A DNA stretch of 64,000 nt from Rhodococcus jostii RHA1 (lineage in GTDB: Bacteria; Actinomycetota; Actinomycetes; Mycobacteriales; Mycobacteriaceae), in contig NC_008268.1 of NCBI RefSeq assembly GCF_000014565.1, positions 7,692,501 to 7,756,500 on the forward strand. Direction: 5' to 3'. Below, in pieces: positions 20,343 through 33,666 of the stretch (position 1 is the stretch's first letter; the number at the start of each line of letters is the position of its first letter). The position numbers and the translations under genes were made by a program. Below the pieces are notes generated by a model, which saw only the letters and a program-made list of their open reading frames with translations, made no database searches and had not been told where the DNA came from.

Positions 20343-20909
20343 TCAGTCGCGGCGTCGGACGGATTCCTCGACGAGGTCGAGCACGGCCGACAGGTTGTCG
20401 CCGGCGTGCCCGGAGGCGATGCGTGCGACGAGGCCGTCGAGAACCAGGTCCAGGTAGCCGATCAGGACGTCGGTCGGTACGTCGTCGCGGAGGCGGCCCG
20501 CGGACTTCTGCCGCGCGAGGCGCGCCATGGTCGCCTCGGTGAGTTCCGCCGACCGCTGTGACCAGCTTCTGCGGAAGTCGGGATCGTTCCGCAGCCGCCG
20601 GGCGATCTCGAGCCGGGTTCCCAGCCAGTCGAACTGTTCGGGCTGGGCGAGCATGTCCCGCATCACCTGGACGAGGCCCTCGTGGGCGACGACGTCCGCC
20701 ATCCTGGTCGCGTCCTCGTGGGCGAGCGCCAGGAACAAGCCGTCCTTGTCCTTGAAGTGATGGAAGATCGCCCCGCGTGACAGTCCGGTCACTTCTTCGA
20801 GCCGGCGGACGGTGGCGCCGTCGTAGCCGTATTCGGCAAAGCAGCGGCGGGCGCCGTCGAGGATCTGACTGCGCCGTGCCGCGAGATGGTCTTCACTGAC
20901 CTTGGGCAA
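20343..20909 (-). CDS. acnR: TetR-family repressor of aconitase, AcnR-like
   Basis: A 188-residue TetR regulator (Rv1474c position). The N-terminal helix-turn-helix runs RSQILDGARRCFAEYGYDGATVRRLEEVTGLSRGAIFHHFKDKDGLF. In Corynebacterium AcnR represses aconitase and responds to citrate and magnesium. A matching operator lies in front of acn in this window. The start is TTG at 20909, preceded by GGAGGAAG. It is cotranscribed or nearly so with acn, with a large inverted repeat between. Confidence 0.88.
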   Translation of the reverse strand: MPKVSEDHLAARRSQILDGARRCFAEYGYDGATVRRLEEVTGLSRGAIFHHFKDKDGLFLALAHEDATRMADVVAHEGLVQVMRDMLAQPEQFDWLGTRLEIARRLRNDPDFRRSWSQRSAELTEATMARLARQKSAGRLRDDVPTDVLIGYLDLVLDGLVARIASGHAGDNLSAVLDLVEESVRRRD

Positions 20910-20929
20910 AGGCTTCCTCCTTCGTCGTT

Positions 20930-21071
20930 CGCCTGTGCGCGTTTCGGCCCTTCGCGAGAAAGGTCACCTCATGCACTAAGCGCGCACGACCATGTGTCCG
21001 GGACGGTGAGATCCGCTCGAAGATGGTCGTGCGCGCTTAGTGCCTGTCCTGGCCGAAAACGCGCACAGGCG
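20930..21071. repeat. nested inverted repeats between acn and acnR
   Basis: Outer arms at 20930-20949 and 21051-21071 (GCCTGTGCGCG and its complement, differing by one T) enclose inner arms at 20974-20993 and 21023-21042 (CACTAAGCGCGCACGACCAT and its exact complement, 20 of 20). The inner loop is 29 bases. The whole forms a 142-base cruciform or RNA stem that fills most of the acn-acnR gap. It may be an attenuator, a terminator or a miniature mobile repeat; the pairing is certain, the role is not. Confidence 0.8.
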
Positions 21072-21089
21072 CGGTAGCGCCTAGAGCGC

Positions 21090-24199
<3,110 letters not shown>

Positions 24200-24805
24200 A
24201 TGCCTGCCCCTATCGCCACCGCACTTCCTGCCAGTGTCATGCTCCCCGTCCAGTCGGCCCTCCCGTTGTCGACGGACCTTCCGGAAGACATCGACGTCTC
24301 CGACGTGGTCGCGGACGTGTCCGACGACGGCGTGTCGGCGCCGTCCGACGAGGCGAGTGACCTCGCCGCCGTGGTCGATCGCGCGGCCGACCACGGGATC
24401 AAGCTGAGCATCGTGGTGCTGGACGAGGATCCCGGCCGCGATTCGCAGCTGCGCGACCTCGCGACCGAGGTCGGGGCGGAAGAGGGCGGCACCGTTCTGG
24501 TGCTGAGTCCCAGCTGGGTCGGCACGTACAGCGATTCGATCAGCCGGGTCCTGCTCGAATCGGGTCAGGACCGCACCTACACCGGCGATGCGGTGGTCTC
24601 CGCCAATCACTTCGTCGACGAGGTGATCGAGCCGGGACCCCCGTGGGCCTTGTTCACGGCCGTCATCGTCGCGATCGTCGTGATCGCGTCGGGCGCCACG
24701 TTCTTCGCGAAATCGCGCCGCAGGTCCGGATCGCGTGACGACACCGCGGAAAAGGGCGACAACGCCGCGGGGGCCGGCACGTCGTACGAGCGACAGAAGC
24801 CCTGA
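24200..24805 (+). CDS. Rv1476-family membrane protein
   Basis: A 201-residue protein with an N-terminal soluble region (DLAAVVDRAADHGIKLSIVVLDEDP ... GGTVLVLSPSWVGTYSDSIS, an alpha/beta fold similar to a TPM-like domain) and one membrane helix near residues 150-170 (PWALFTAVIVAIVVIASGATFF), then a charged cytosolic tail. It occupies the Rv1476 place before ripA, suggesting a cell-envelope function. ATG 24200 is preceded by GGATGAGAG. The precise role is unknown. Confidence 0.8.
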   Translation: MPAPIATALPASVMLPVQSALPLSTDLPEDIDVSDVVADVSDDGVSAPSDEASDLAAVVDRAADHGIKLSIVVLDEDPGRDSQLRDLATEVGAEEGGTVLVLSPSWVGTYSDSISRVLLESGQDRTYTGDAVVSANHFVDEVIEPGPPWALFTAVIVAIVVIASGATFFAKSRRRSGSRDDTAEKGDNAAGAGTSYERQKP

Positions 24806-25163
24806 CGCCTCCCGAATTTCCGGGATAACTCGGCGGCAATTTTCACGATTCGCCCGACTGTGGCCGCTGCCTGCGTCGATGCGCGTAAATAGCGCCGACG
24901 ATTCACAGTTCGACATTTCCGCTGGTCAAATTACTCATGTGTTATTTGTGACTAAAGTTTCCATAGAGTCCGGAAGTGTCGTACGGTGCATTTGGCGCTC
25001 TTGGGGAAGAAGTGTCGCAGGCTGGTGATTGACGTCCAGAGTGACGGCGATCCGGTGTATGCCGGTGTCGTCGAAGCACGGGTAGGTGTGGCTTCCGCAA
25101 ATTTCTCCCCACGACGAGCACGGCGCGGTGTGCGTGATCGGTGCAGAACCGAGGGAGAGAGTT
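24806..25163. other. long 5' region of ripA
   Basis: 358 bases without a gene. ATTAC-N6-GTTAT at 24930-24945 is, on the other strand, ATAAC-N6-GTAAT, an 8/10 match to the MtrA direct repeat GTAAC-N6-GTAAC; MtrA activates ripA in mycobacteria. A possible -10 TAGAGT lies at 24964-24969. The leader that follows, about 190 bases, can fold at CCGGtgtatgCCGG near 25040. I could not match it to the ydaO/c-di-AMP riboswitch or any other known one. Confidence 0.4.
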
Positions 25164-26687
25164 GTGAAGCGACAAGCACGAGCTGGAGTGGGGCACCGTA
25201 GCTTCTCCCGCGGGCACACTCGCACGGCGCGCCTCCTGATCGGATTGGGCATCGTCGGAGCTCTGGTGGGCAGCACGCCCGGCCTGGCCGCCGCGGTACC
25301 ACCCCCGCCGCCGAATCCGTCCGACAACGACATCGCGCAGGCCCAGACCCAGGTGTCGGCGGGCCTCGGACAGGTCAGTGAACTGATCAACCAGGTGGCC
25401 TCCGCGGATCAGCAGCTCGCTCAGCTCGACAACGAGGTCGCCATCAAGCGCGAGGACGTGAACCGGGCGCTGGTCGATCTGCAGAACGCCCGCAGCGCAG
25501 CCGATTTGGCGGCCAATGTGGTCGGGGCCTCCCAGCAGGCGCTGCGCGACGCCGGGGCGCAGATCGAACTCGCGCAGAAGGACTTCGACAAGTACGCCCG
25601 GTCGAGCTACACGCAGGGCACCAACGTCTCCTCGATCTCGACCTACCTGGGCGCCCAGGGGCCCGGCGACGTCCTGGATCGCGCGCAGGTTCTGAAACTC
25701 CTGGCCACCAGCCAGAATGCGGTGCTCGAGGGTCTGCAGCGGGCACGGACCGCGCAGGCCAACAAGGACTCCGCGGCACGCGAGGCCAAGCAGCAGGCGG
25801 ACGTGGCCGCCGACCAGGCCGCGGCGAAGAAGTCGCTCGCGGAGCAGGCGATCGCGATCGCCCGGTCGGCGCTGCAGGATCAGGCTGCCAAGAAGGCACA
25901 GATCGAGAGCAACCGCGCCGCCGCCCAGGCCCAGCTCGAGGCCGCCCGCGGGAACGTCGCGGGGCTGCAGGGGCAGCGTGAGGCATACGCGACGTGGGAG
26001 GAGCAGAAACGCGCCGAGGACGCGCAGAAGGCGGCCATCGCCGCCGCGGCCCGGGAAGCCGCGACACAGGCCGCCGCGCGCGTCGCCGCCAACGAGGCGG
26101 CTCGACAGCGCGCCGCGGAACTCGCCGCCGGGCAGCGCGCGCACACCACGATCGAGGAGGACTCGGAGGACGAGGACTCCGACTACTCCGCCGACGGCGG
26201 GACGACCACACCGAAGTCCACCCCCAAGTCGAAACCGTCGACCAGCGGTGAGGACCTGACCGGCAGCGAGGCCATCGAGACCGTCATCGACCGGGGCCTG
26301 TCCCAGATCGGTGTGGAGTACGCGTGGGGCGGCGGCGACGAGAACGGACCCACCCTCGGCATCCGCGACGGCGGTGTCGCCGACAGTTACGGCGACTTCA
26401 ACAAGGTCGGTTTCGACTGTTCCGGTCTGATGATCTACGCGTTCGCCGGGATCGGCATTTCCCTGCCTCACTACACCGGGTATCAATACACCGCGGGCGA
26501 GCAGGTTCCCTCGGAGGAGATGCAGCGCGGCGACATGATCTTCTGGGGCCCGAACGCCAGCCAGCATGTCGCCCTGTATCTCGGAAACGACGAAATGCTG
26601 GAGGCCCCGCAGTCCGGATCGACCGTCCAGATCTCCCCGGTGCGATGGGACGGCATGACCCCTTACGCTGTCCGTATGGTGTCGTGA
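25164..26687 (+). CDS. ripA: NlpC/P60 peptidoglycan endopeptidase RipA
   Basis: A 507-residue secreted D,L-endopeptidase that cleaves peptidoglycan stems at the septum during daughter-cell separation. GTG 25164 has GAGGGAGAG upstream. Signal peptide: RHSFSR-type basic start, hydrophobic LLIGLGIVGALVGSTPG, AAAVP cleavage. Residues about 50-340 are coiled coil (QTQVSAGLGQVSELINQVAS onward) with a Pro/Thr/acidic linker; this segment inhibits the enzyme in mycobacteria. The C-terminal NlpC/P60 domain has Cys in GFDCSGLMIYAF, His in NASQHVALYLG and Glu in MLEAPQSG. M. tuberculosis has ripB next; here moxR follows directly. Confidence 0.95.
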   Translation: MKRQARAGVGHRSFSRGHTRTARLLIGLGIVGALVGSTPGLAAAVPPPPPNPSDNDIAQAQTQVSAGLGQVSELINQVASADQQLAQLDNEVAIKREDVNRALVDLQNARSAADLAANVVGASQQALRDAGAQIELAQKDFDKYARSSYTQGTNVSSISTYLGAQGPGDVLDRAQVLKLLATSQNAVLEGLQRARTAQANKDSAAREAKQQADVAADQAAAKKSLAEQAIAIARSALQDQAAKKAQIESNRAAAQAQLEAARGNVAGLQGQREAYATWEEQKRAEDAQKAAIAAAAREAATQAAARVAANEAARQRAAELAAGQRAHTTIEEDSEDEDSDYSADGGTTTPKSTPKSKPSTSGEDLTGSEAIETVIDRGLSQIGVEYAWGGGDENGPTLGIRDGGVADSYGDFNKVGFDCSGLMIYAFAGIGISLPHYTGYQYTAGEQVPSEEMQRGDMIFWGPNASQHVALYLGNDEMLEAPQSGSTVQISPVRWDGMTPYAVRMVS

Positions 26688-26816
26688 TCCATGATGTCGA
26701 TGAAGTAGTCCGCAGTGCGGATCGTGCTTGGTTGCGGCGGGGGTTGCTTGCACCTGGAATAGTTGAGCAAGTACGTGAACGGGCGGAACGATCTAGGTGA
26801 AAGCGGTGGATTCTTG

Positions 26817-28067
26817 GTGACCTCACGTGATGATGCGGTATCGGAGGGTGCAGCCCGGAAGGAGTCGCCCGCGAAGGCCGCTCCCGAAGGTGTGAAGAAC
26901 GGGGGTGCGGCCAACGGATCGGGTCCCCAGAACGTCACCGCGCCGAATGCACCCTCACAGAACGCGGGCACGCAGAGCGCGACGACGAAGACGGTCGCGC
27001 CCAATCTCGCCGCCGATGTCCAGACGCTGGAACGCGCAATCTACGAGGTCAAGCGCGTGATCGTCGGGCAGGACCGGCTCGTGGAGCGGATCCTGGTCGG
27101 TCTGCTCGCGAAAGGGCACGTGCTGCTCGAGGGTGTGCCGGGTGTCGCGAAGACCCTGGCCGTCGAGACGTTCGCGAAGGTGGTCGGCGGATCCTTCTCG
27201 CGTGTCCAGTTCACCCCCGACCTGGTGCCCACCGACCTGATCGGTACGCGCATCTACCGGCAGGGGCGCGAGGAGTTCGACACCGAACTCGGTCCCGTCG
27301 TCGCGAACTTTGTGCTCGCCGACGAGATCAACCGCGCGCCGGCGAAGGTGCAGTCGGCGCTGCTCGAGGTGATGGCCGAGCGGCACGTGTCGATCGGCGG
27401 CAAGCGGTACCACATGCCCGACCCGTTCCTGGTGATGGCGACGCAGAACCCGATCGAGAACGAGGGGGTGTACCCGCTGCCGGAGGCGCAGCGCGACCGC
27501 TTCCTGTTCAAGATCCTCGTCGACTACCCGACGGTGGAGGAGGAGCGCGAGATCGTCTACCGGATGGGTGTCGATGCGCCCGAACCCCACCAGGTCCTCG
27601 ATCCCGAGGAACTCGTCCGCCTGCAGAAGGTCGCGAGCGGCGTCTTCGTGCACCACGCGCTGGTCGACTACGTGGTGCGGGTCATCGCGGCCACGCGCAC
27701 GCCGGCCGAGTTCGGTCTCCCCGAGGTCGACGGCTGGATCGCGTACGGCGCGTCGCCGCGCGCGACGCTGGGCATCATCTCCTCGGCCCGCGCGTTGGCG
27801 TTGCTGCGTGGGCGTGACTACGTGGTGCCGCAGGACGTGCTCGAGGTGATCCCGGACGTGCTTCGTCACCGTCTCGTGCTGTCCTACGACGCTCTCGCCG
27901 ACGAGGTCAGCCCGGACGACGTCATCTCCCGTGTGCTGCAGACCGTGGGTCTGCCGCAGATCGCCGCACAGCCGACGACGGTCCCGGCCGGCCCCGCCGG
28001 TCACCACGGACCGCCTGTCCCGTCCACGTCGGTGCCCGGACCGACGGCGATGAGCCAGCCACGGTGA
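26817..28067 (+). CDS. moxR1: MoxR-family AAA+ ATPase
   Basis: A 416-residue AAA+ chaperone-like ATPase. The first 70 residues are Ala/Asn-rich and disordered. Walker A is LLEGVPGVAKTLAVETFAK, Walker B is FVLADEINRAPAKVQSALLEVM, and sensor motifs MATQNPIENEGVYPLPEAQRDRFL follow, as in MoxR proteins. GTG 26817 is taken (weak ribosome site GGTGGA); an in-frame TTG at 26763 would add 18 residues. It is coupled by GTGA to the DUF58 gene, then to a VWA gene, the classical MoxR-DUF58-VWA set that matures protein complexes or metal centres. Confidence 0.92.
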   Translation: MTSRDDAVSEGAARKESPAKAAPEGVKNGGAANGSGPQNVTAPNAPSQNAGTQSATTKTVAPNLAADVQTLERAIYEVKRVIVGQDRLVERILVGLLAKGHVLLEGVPGVAKTLAVETFAKVVGGSFSRVQFTPDLVPTDLIGTRIYRQGREEFDTELGPVVANFVLADEINRAPAKVQSALLEVMAERHVSIGGKRYHMPDPFLVMATQNPIENEGVYPLPEAQRDRFLFKILVDYPTVEEEREIVYRMGVDAPEPHQVLDPEELVRLQKVASGVFVHHALVDYVVRVIAATRTPAEFGLPEVDGWIAYGASPRATLGIISSARALALLRGRDYVVPQDVLEVIPDVLRHRLVLSYDALADEVSPDDVISRVLQTVGLPQIAAQPTTVPAGPAGHHGPPVPSTSVPGPTAMSQPR

Positions 28068-29038
28068 GTGCGCGTACCGCCGGTGCGCAGAGTTCCGGCC
28101 CGCCGCCGTCGTTTCGCTCCGGCGAACTCCGTGATCCCAAACTGTCCGCCGCGCTGCGGACGCTGGAACTGACCGTCCGCCGCCGCCTCGACGGGGTGCT
28201 GCACGGCGACCATCTGGGCCTGATCCCGGGCCCGGGTTCCGAACCCGGTGATGCCCGCGAGTACCAGCCGGGCGACGACGTCCGTCAGATGGACTGGTCG
28301 GTGACCGCCCGGACGACGCACCCGCACGTCCGGCAGTCGGTGGCCGACCGGGAACTCGAGACGTGGCTCGTCGTCGACCTGTCGTCGAGCCTCGACTTCG
28401 GGACCGCCGGCTGCGAGAAGCGGGACCTCGTGGTGGCGGCTGCCGCCGCCGTCACGCATCTGACCAGCGGCGGCGGGAACCGGATCGGGGCGATCGTCTC
28501 CACCGGCGCCCAGACCACCAGGATCCCGGCCCGGGGCGGCCGCATTCATGCGCAGGCGATGCTGCGTCAGATCGCGACCACCCCGCACGCCCCGGACGGG
28601 GTGCGGGGTGACCTGCAGGGTGCGGTGGAGTCGTTGCGCCGACCCCAGCGTCGCCGCGGTCTGGCCGTCGTCATCAGTGACTTCCTGGGGCCGATCGACT
28701 GGGAGCGGTCGCTGCGGGCGATCTCGGGCCGCCACGACGTACTCGGTGTCGAGGTGCTCGACCCGCGAGATCTGGAATTACCCGACATAGGGGATGTAGT
28801 GCTGCACGATCCGGAGTCCGGACGGACCCGCGAGTTCACGACCACACCTCAACTGCGCGCCGACTTCGCGCGGGCAGCGGACGAGCACCGCCTGCAGGTG
28901 GAGCAGTCGTTGCGGCGCTGCGGCGCCCCGCTGCTCAGTCTGCGGACCGACCGGGACTGGATCTCGGACGTCGTGCGGTTCGTGTCCGCCCGGAAGCACA
29001 GCTACGGGACCGCGACGAACCAGAGGTCCCGCCGGTGA
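28064..29038 (+). CDS. DUF58 protein, MoxR partner
   Basis: A 324-residue soluble protein with the DUF58 signature [36 protein letters not shown], then a VWA-like fold with [15 protein letters not shown]. It is the Rv1480 homologue. GTG 28064 overlaps the moxR stop, and its own stop overlaps the next GTG, so the three are made together. It is thought to present substrates to MoxR; the client is not known. Confidence 0.9.
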   Translation: MSARTAGAQSSGPPPSFRSGELRDPKLSAALRTLELTVRRRLDGVLHGDHLGLIPGPGSEPGDAREYQPGDDVRQMDWSVTARTTHPHVRQSVADRELETWLVVDLSSSLDFGTAGCEKRDLVVAAAAAVTHLTSGGGNRIGAIVSTGAQTTRIPARGGRIHAQAMLRQIATTPHAPDGVRGDLQGAVESLRRPQRRRGLAVVISDFLGPIDWERSLRAISGRHDVLGVEVLDPRDLELPDIGDVVLHDPESGRTREFTTTPQLRADFARAADEHRLQVEQSLRRCGAPLLSLRTDRDWISDVVRFVSARKHSYGTATNQRSRR

Positions 29039-30015
29039 GCCTTTCCCAGTTCACCTCACCGTGGTGGCTGCTGTTCCTCCTGGTCGTCGTGGCATTGGTC
29101 GCGGGATACGTGTGGGTGCAGCGTCAGCGGCAGAAGCACACCCTCCGGTTCACCAACTTCGCGCTCCTCGAGAAGGTGGCGCCGTCGCGGCCGGGCCGGG
29201 CCCGGCACATTCCGGCGCTGCTGATGGTGCTGGCGCTGGTGTTCTTCAGTGTGGCGCTGGCCGGACCGACGGAGGACAAGCGGGTTCCGCGGAACCGGGC
29301 CACCGTGATCCTCGTCATCGACGTGTCGTTGTCGATGAAGGCGACCGACGTGGAACCGACCCGGCTGGCCGCCGCGCAGGACGCCGCGAAGTCGTTCGCC
29401 GACGGGCTCACCCCCGGCATCAATCTCGGTCTCGTCGCCTTCGCCGGCACGGCCTCGGTGCTGGTGTCGCCGACCACCAACCGGGAGGCGTCGAAGGTCG
29501 CGATCGACAATCTGCAGTTGAGCGAGCGGACCGCCACCGGTGAGGCGATCTTCACGTCGCTGCAGTCGATCGACACCCTGGCCGCGGTGCTCGGCGGCAG
29601 TGATCAGGCGCCGCCCGCCCGCATCGTGCTGCTCTCGGACGGCAAGCAGACGGTCCCCGAGAACCCGGACGATCCGCGCGGAGGGTTCACCGCGGCCCGG
29701 CAGGCGAAGGACAAGGACGTCCCCATCTCGACGATCTCGTTCGGCACCAGCTACGGCAAGGTCGAGATCGAGGACGAACGCATCCCCGTGCCCGTCGACG
29801 ATCCGTCGCTGCGGGAGATCGCGAATCTCTCCGGGGGCAGCTTCTTCACGGCGTCGAGCCTGGAGGAACTGCGTGACGTCTACGACACCCTCGAGGAGCA
29901 GATCGGTTTCGAGACCACCCGCGGCGACGCCAGCCGCCCCTGGCTCGTGCTGGGTGTCCTGTCCGCCACGGCGGGGCTGATCCTCGCGCTGGTCCTGCGT
30001 CAACGGCTGCCGTGA
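29035..30015 (+). CDS. membrane-anchored von Willebrand factor A domain protein
   Basis: A 326-residue protein (Rv1481 homologue, BatA-like). Two helices at the N-terminus ([19 protein letters not shown] and [19 protein letters not shown]) and one at the C-terminus ([19 protein letters not shown]) flank a VWA domain whose metal-ion site [10 protein letters not shown] (DxSxS) is intact. It forms an operon with moxR1 and the DUF58 gene through GTGA overlaps. Confidence 0.9.
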   Translation: MSLSQFTSPWWLLFLLVVVALVAGYVWVQRQRQKHTLRFTNFALLEKVAPSRPGRARHIPALLMVLALVFFSVALAGPTEDKRVPRNRATVILVIDVSLSMKATDVEPTRLAAAQDAAKSFADGLTPGINLGLVAFAGTASVLVSPTTNREASKVAIDNLQLSERTATGEAIFTSLQSIDTLAAVLGGSDQAPPARIVLLSDGKQTVPENPDDPRGGFTAARQAKDKDVPISTISFGTSYGKVEIEDERIPVPVDDPSLREIANLSGGSFFTASSLEELRDVYDTLEEQIGFETTRGDASRPWLVLGVLSATAGLILALVLRQRLP

Positions 30016-30060
30016 TCTGCGTTCCACCGCGGCCCCGCGCTTCCACTCCTGCACATCTGA

Positions 30061-30828
<768 letters not shown>

Positions 30829-30875
30829 CTCTCCCCACTCCACTTCCCGGACTTTTTCTCACAGGAGGACACCTC

Positions 30876-31673
30876 ATGGGCGGATTGCTCGAAGGTAAGA
30901 CCATTCTCGTCACCGGCATCATCACGGACGCGTCCATCGCGTTCCACGTCGCCAAGGTCGCCCAGGAACAGGGCGCCAAGGTGATCATCACCGGATTCGA
31001 CCGTCTCCGGCTGATCGATCGCATCGCGCAGCGCCTGCCGCAGCCGGTGCCGCCCGCGCTCGAACTGGACGTGCAGAACCCGGAGCACCTCGCGAGCCTC
31101 GCCGACCGCATCCGGGAGATCGCGCCCGAGGGTGTCGACGGCGTCGTGCACTCCATCGCGTTCGCGCCGCGGTCCTGCCTGGGCAGCCCGTTCTTCGACG
31201 CACCGTGGTCGGATGTGGGAGTGGCGTTCGAGGTCTCCGCCTACTCGTACGCGTCGCTGTCGAAGGCGCTGCTGCCGGTGCTGAACGACAACGCGTCGAT
31301 CGTCGGCATGGACTTCGATCCCGCGCGCGCGGTGCCGTTCTACAACTGGATGGGCGTCGCCAAGGCCACGCTCGAGTCGGTGAACCGGTATGTCGCCAAG
31401 GAGGTCGGCGAACGCGGTATCCGCTCCAACCTCGTCGCGGCCGGCCCGATCAAGACCCTCGCCGCCAAGGCCATCGCCGGTACCGCCACCGACGACGCCA
31501 AGCAGATGAACGAACTCAACACGGCGTGGGACGAGCGTGCGCCCATCGGCTGGAACGTCGATGACCCGGAGCCGGTCGCGAAGACCGTGTGCACCGTGCT
31601 GTCCGACTGGCTGCCCGGCACCACCGCGTCGATCATCTACGTCGACGGTGGCGCCCACGCGATGGCCGGCTAG
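30876..31673 (+). CDS. inhA: enoyl-ACP reductase InhA
   Basis: A 265-residue NADH-dependent enoyl reductase of FAS-II and the target of isoniazid and ethionamide in mycobacteria. It has the [21 protein letters not shown] cofactor loop, the Ser corresponding to S94 in [10 protein letters not shown], and the catalytic [18 protein letters not shown] (Tyr and Lys). The substrate-loop residues differ from M. tuberculosis at GFMPQT (here AFAPRS). AGGAGGAC precedes the ATG. It lies 47 bases after fabG1 in one operon. Confidence 0.96.
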   Translation: MGGLLEGKTILVTGIITDASIAFHVAKVAQEQGAKVIITGFDRLRLIDRIAQRLPQPVPPALELDVQNPEHLASLADRIREIAPEGVDGVVHSIAFAPRSCLGSPFFDAPWSDVGVAFEVSAYSYASLSKALLPVLNDNASIVGMDFDPARAVPFYNWMGVAKATLESVNRYVAKEVGERGIRSNLVAAGPIKTLAAKAIAGTATDDAKQMNELNTAWDERAPIGWNVDDPEPVAKTVCTVLSDWLPGTTASIIYVDGGAHAMAG

Positions 31674-31723
31674 GGCACGACCCGGGGAGTGCGCCCCGAA
31701 CGGCACCACGGAAGATGGGGATC

Positions 31724-32824
31724 ATGATCGCTGCGAATTCGACGGACGGTTCCGGTTCCCGGTTCGATGCCCTTCTCGTGTTGTCGTTCGGGGGTCCGGA
31801 GCAGCCCGCCGACGTGCGCCCGTTCCTGGAGAACGTCACCCGGGGCCGGGGGGTGCCGCCCGAACGTCTGGACGCGGTCGCCGAGCACTACCTGCACTTC
31901 GGGGGTGTGTCGCCGATCAACGCCCTCAATCGCGACATCATCTCCCGCGTCGAATCCGAATTGGCAAGCGCCGGAATGGATTTGCCCGTCTATTTCGGTA
32001 ACCGGAACTGGCATCCGATGGTCGAGGACACCGTCGCCCGGATGGGCGCGGACGGGGTGCGATCCGCGCTCGTGTTCCCGACGTCGGCGTGGGGCGGGTA
32101 CTCGGGCTGCAGGCAGTACCACGAGGACGTCGCCCGGGCACGGGCCGCGGCCGGAGACGGGGCACCGCACCTGCGGAAGCTGCGGCAGTACTACGACCAC
32201 CCGCTGTTGATCGGTGCGTTCGCCGACGCCGTCCGCGAGGCCGCGGCGCAGCTGCCCGCCGACCGGCGGGCCGACGCACGGCTGGTGTTCACCGCGCATT
32301 CCGTGCCGGTGTCCGCGGACCTCAACGCGGGACCGCCCGCGGAGGGCGGTCATCTCTACAGCCGGCAGGTGGCCGAGGCGGCCCGGCTCACCGCCCGCGC
32401 CGCCGGCTTCGACGACTTCGACCTGGTGTGGCAGTCCCGGTCCGGGCCACCCCAGGTGCCGTGGCTCGAGCCGGACATCTGCGACCACCTCGACGCCCTC
32501 GCCGCCCGCGCGGTGGGCGCGGTGATCGTGTGCCCGGTGGGATTCGTGTCCGATCACCTCGAGGTGGTGTGGGATCTCGACACCGAGGCCCGGGACAGGG
32601 CGGCCGACCTCGGCATCGACTTCGTCCGTGCCGCCACCCCCGGAACGGATCGGCGTTTCGCGGAACTCGTCGTCGCACTCGTGACCGAGCAACTGTCCGG
32701 CACGCCCGCCGAGCGGCTCGGGTCCGAGCCGCTGCTCGGTTCGACCCTCGACGGTCAGTCCTGCGCGGTCGACTGCTGCAAGGCCGTCGTCAGGCCGTCA
32801 GGCCGCCCCGCGCACACGCATTGA
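31724..32824 (+). CDS. hemH: ferrochelatase (haem or coproporphyrin type)
   Basis: A 366-residue enzyme that inserts ferrous iron in the last steps of haem synthesis; in actinobacteria the substrate is usually coproporphyrin III (CpfC). It has [19 protein letters not shown], the catalytic His in [10 protein letters not shown], and near the C-terminus [11 protein letters not shown], whose cysteines with one in [10 protein letters not shown] form the [2Fe-2S] site of actinobacterial enzymes. I take ATG 31724, with GGAAG nine bases upstream; ATG 31715 would add three residues. Same place as Rv1485. The end overlaps the convergent next gene by 35 bases. Confidence 0.94.
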   Translation: MIAANSTDGSGSRFDALLVLSFGGPEQPADVRPFLENVTRGRGVPPERLDAVAEHYLHFGGVSPINALNRDIISRVESELASAGMDLPVYFGNRNWHPMVEDTVARMGADGVRSALVFPTSAWGGYSGCRQYHEDVARARAAAGDGAPHLRKLRQYYDHPLLIGAFADAVREAAAQLPADRRADARLVFTAHSVPVSADLNAGPPAEGGHLYSRQVAEAARLTARAAGFDDFDLVWQSRSGPPQVPWLEPDICDHLDALAARAVGAVIVCPVGFVSDHLEVVWDLDTEARDRAADLGIDFVRAATPGTDRRFAELVVALVTEQLSGTPAERLGSEPLLGSTLDGQSCAVDCCKAVVRPSGRPAHTH

Positions 32825-33599
32825 CGGCGGCGGTGCGCGCCGAGCGCACCGCCGACCGCAGCGGCCGCAGCAGGTCCTCGAGCGTGGCCGCACCCGACGC
32901 GGACACGGTGCGTGCGGGGGCCATCTGCTCGGCGACCGTGAGGATCGCGGCCACCTGATCGGCCGAGTCCAGGATCCGCAGCGCCCGCGGGGCGATCGTC
33001 GTCGGATACCGGTGCCGCGCGGACTGCGCCAGCGCATCGGCGATCAGCGCGCGCGGATCGGCGCCGAAACCGGAATCGAGCATGTGCAGCGCCTCGAGCG
33101 CGGCCGCGGCGTCGCGCACCGCCTGCCGCATCGAGAACTCGGCCTCACCCAGCCCGGTGTGGTGGGCGTCGAGGGGAAGCCGCTCGATCGTCGACACCGT
33201 CCAGCGCAGCACGTCGGGACCCTCGACGTGCGGGACCAACCCCGTTCCGGACCGGCCGGGCGGTCCGACGAGCACACCCTCGCCTGCGCTGATCGCGGCG
33301 GACGCGAACTCGGTGCCCGCGGGAAGCCCGCGGACGTCTCCCGGGCCGGGCAGCACCAGCCGGATCTCGGTCTCGGGTTGCGACACCGAGCGGCGCATCG
33401 CCTGCAGCAGCGCCGTCACCCCGGCGTCCCGCGGGTGGGGCCACGGCAGCCCGGTGCGGCCGGCCGTCTCCTCGTCCCCGGCGCAGGCGAGATGCATCGG
33501 CGCCCACGCGTGGAGGGCGTCGATGACGTCGTCGGGTGCACTGTTCCCGGCGAGCCAGGAACTGGCCCACACGGTGAGAGTGGCGCTGGGTGAAGTCAC
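32790..33599 (-). CDS. conserved hypothetical protein (Rv1486c-like)
   Basis: A 269-residue soluble protein of unknown function conserved in this place in mycolic-acid bacteria. The N-terminal half ([24 protein letters not shown]) and the long helical C-terminal half ([39 protein letters not shown]) contain no recognised catalytic motif. GTG 33599 follows TATGCT by eight bases, so the message is likely leaderless. Confidence 0.75.
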   Translation of the reverse strand: MTSPSATLTVWASSWLAGNSAPDDVIDALHAWAPMHLACAGDEETAGRTGLPWPHPRDAGVTALLQAMRRSVSQPETEIRLVLPGPGDVRGLPAGTEFASAAISAGEGVLVGPPGRSGTGLVPHVEGPDVLRWTVSTIERLPLDAHHTGLGEAEFSMRQAVRDAAAALEALHMLDSGFGADPRALIADALAQSARHRYPTTIAPRALRILDSADQVAAILTVAEQMAPARTVSASGAATLEDLLRPLRSAVRSARTAAVNACARGGLTA

Positions 33600-33666
33600 G
33601 ATAAACGAGCATATGTCGGCGTGGCGGCGTGTGCGTAATGGCGCCGCTGGCATAGCGTCAGCGCCC

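Noticed and set aside
24960..25163. ydaO-type c-di-AMP riboswitch before ripA
   Set aside because: Looked for because it controls cell-wall hydrolases in related bacteria, but the conserved core sequence elements were not found.
33082..33666. Long N-terminal extension of the DUF3097 gene
   Set aside because: The open frame runs antisense through the Rv1486c-like gene; a promoter -10 directly before 33667 supports the short form.
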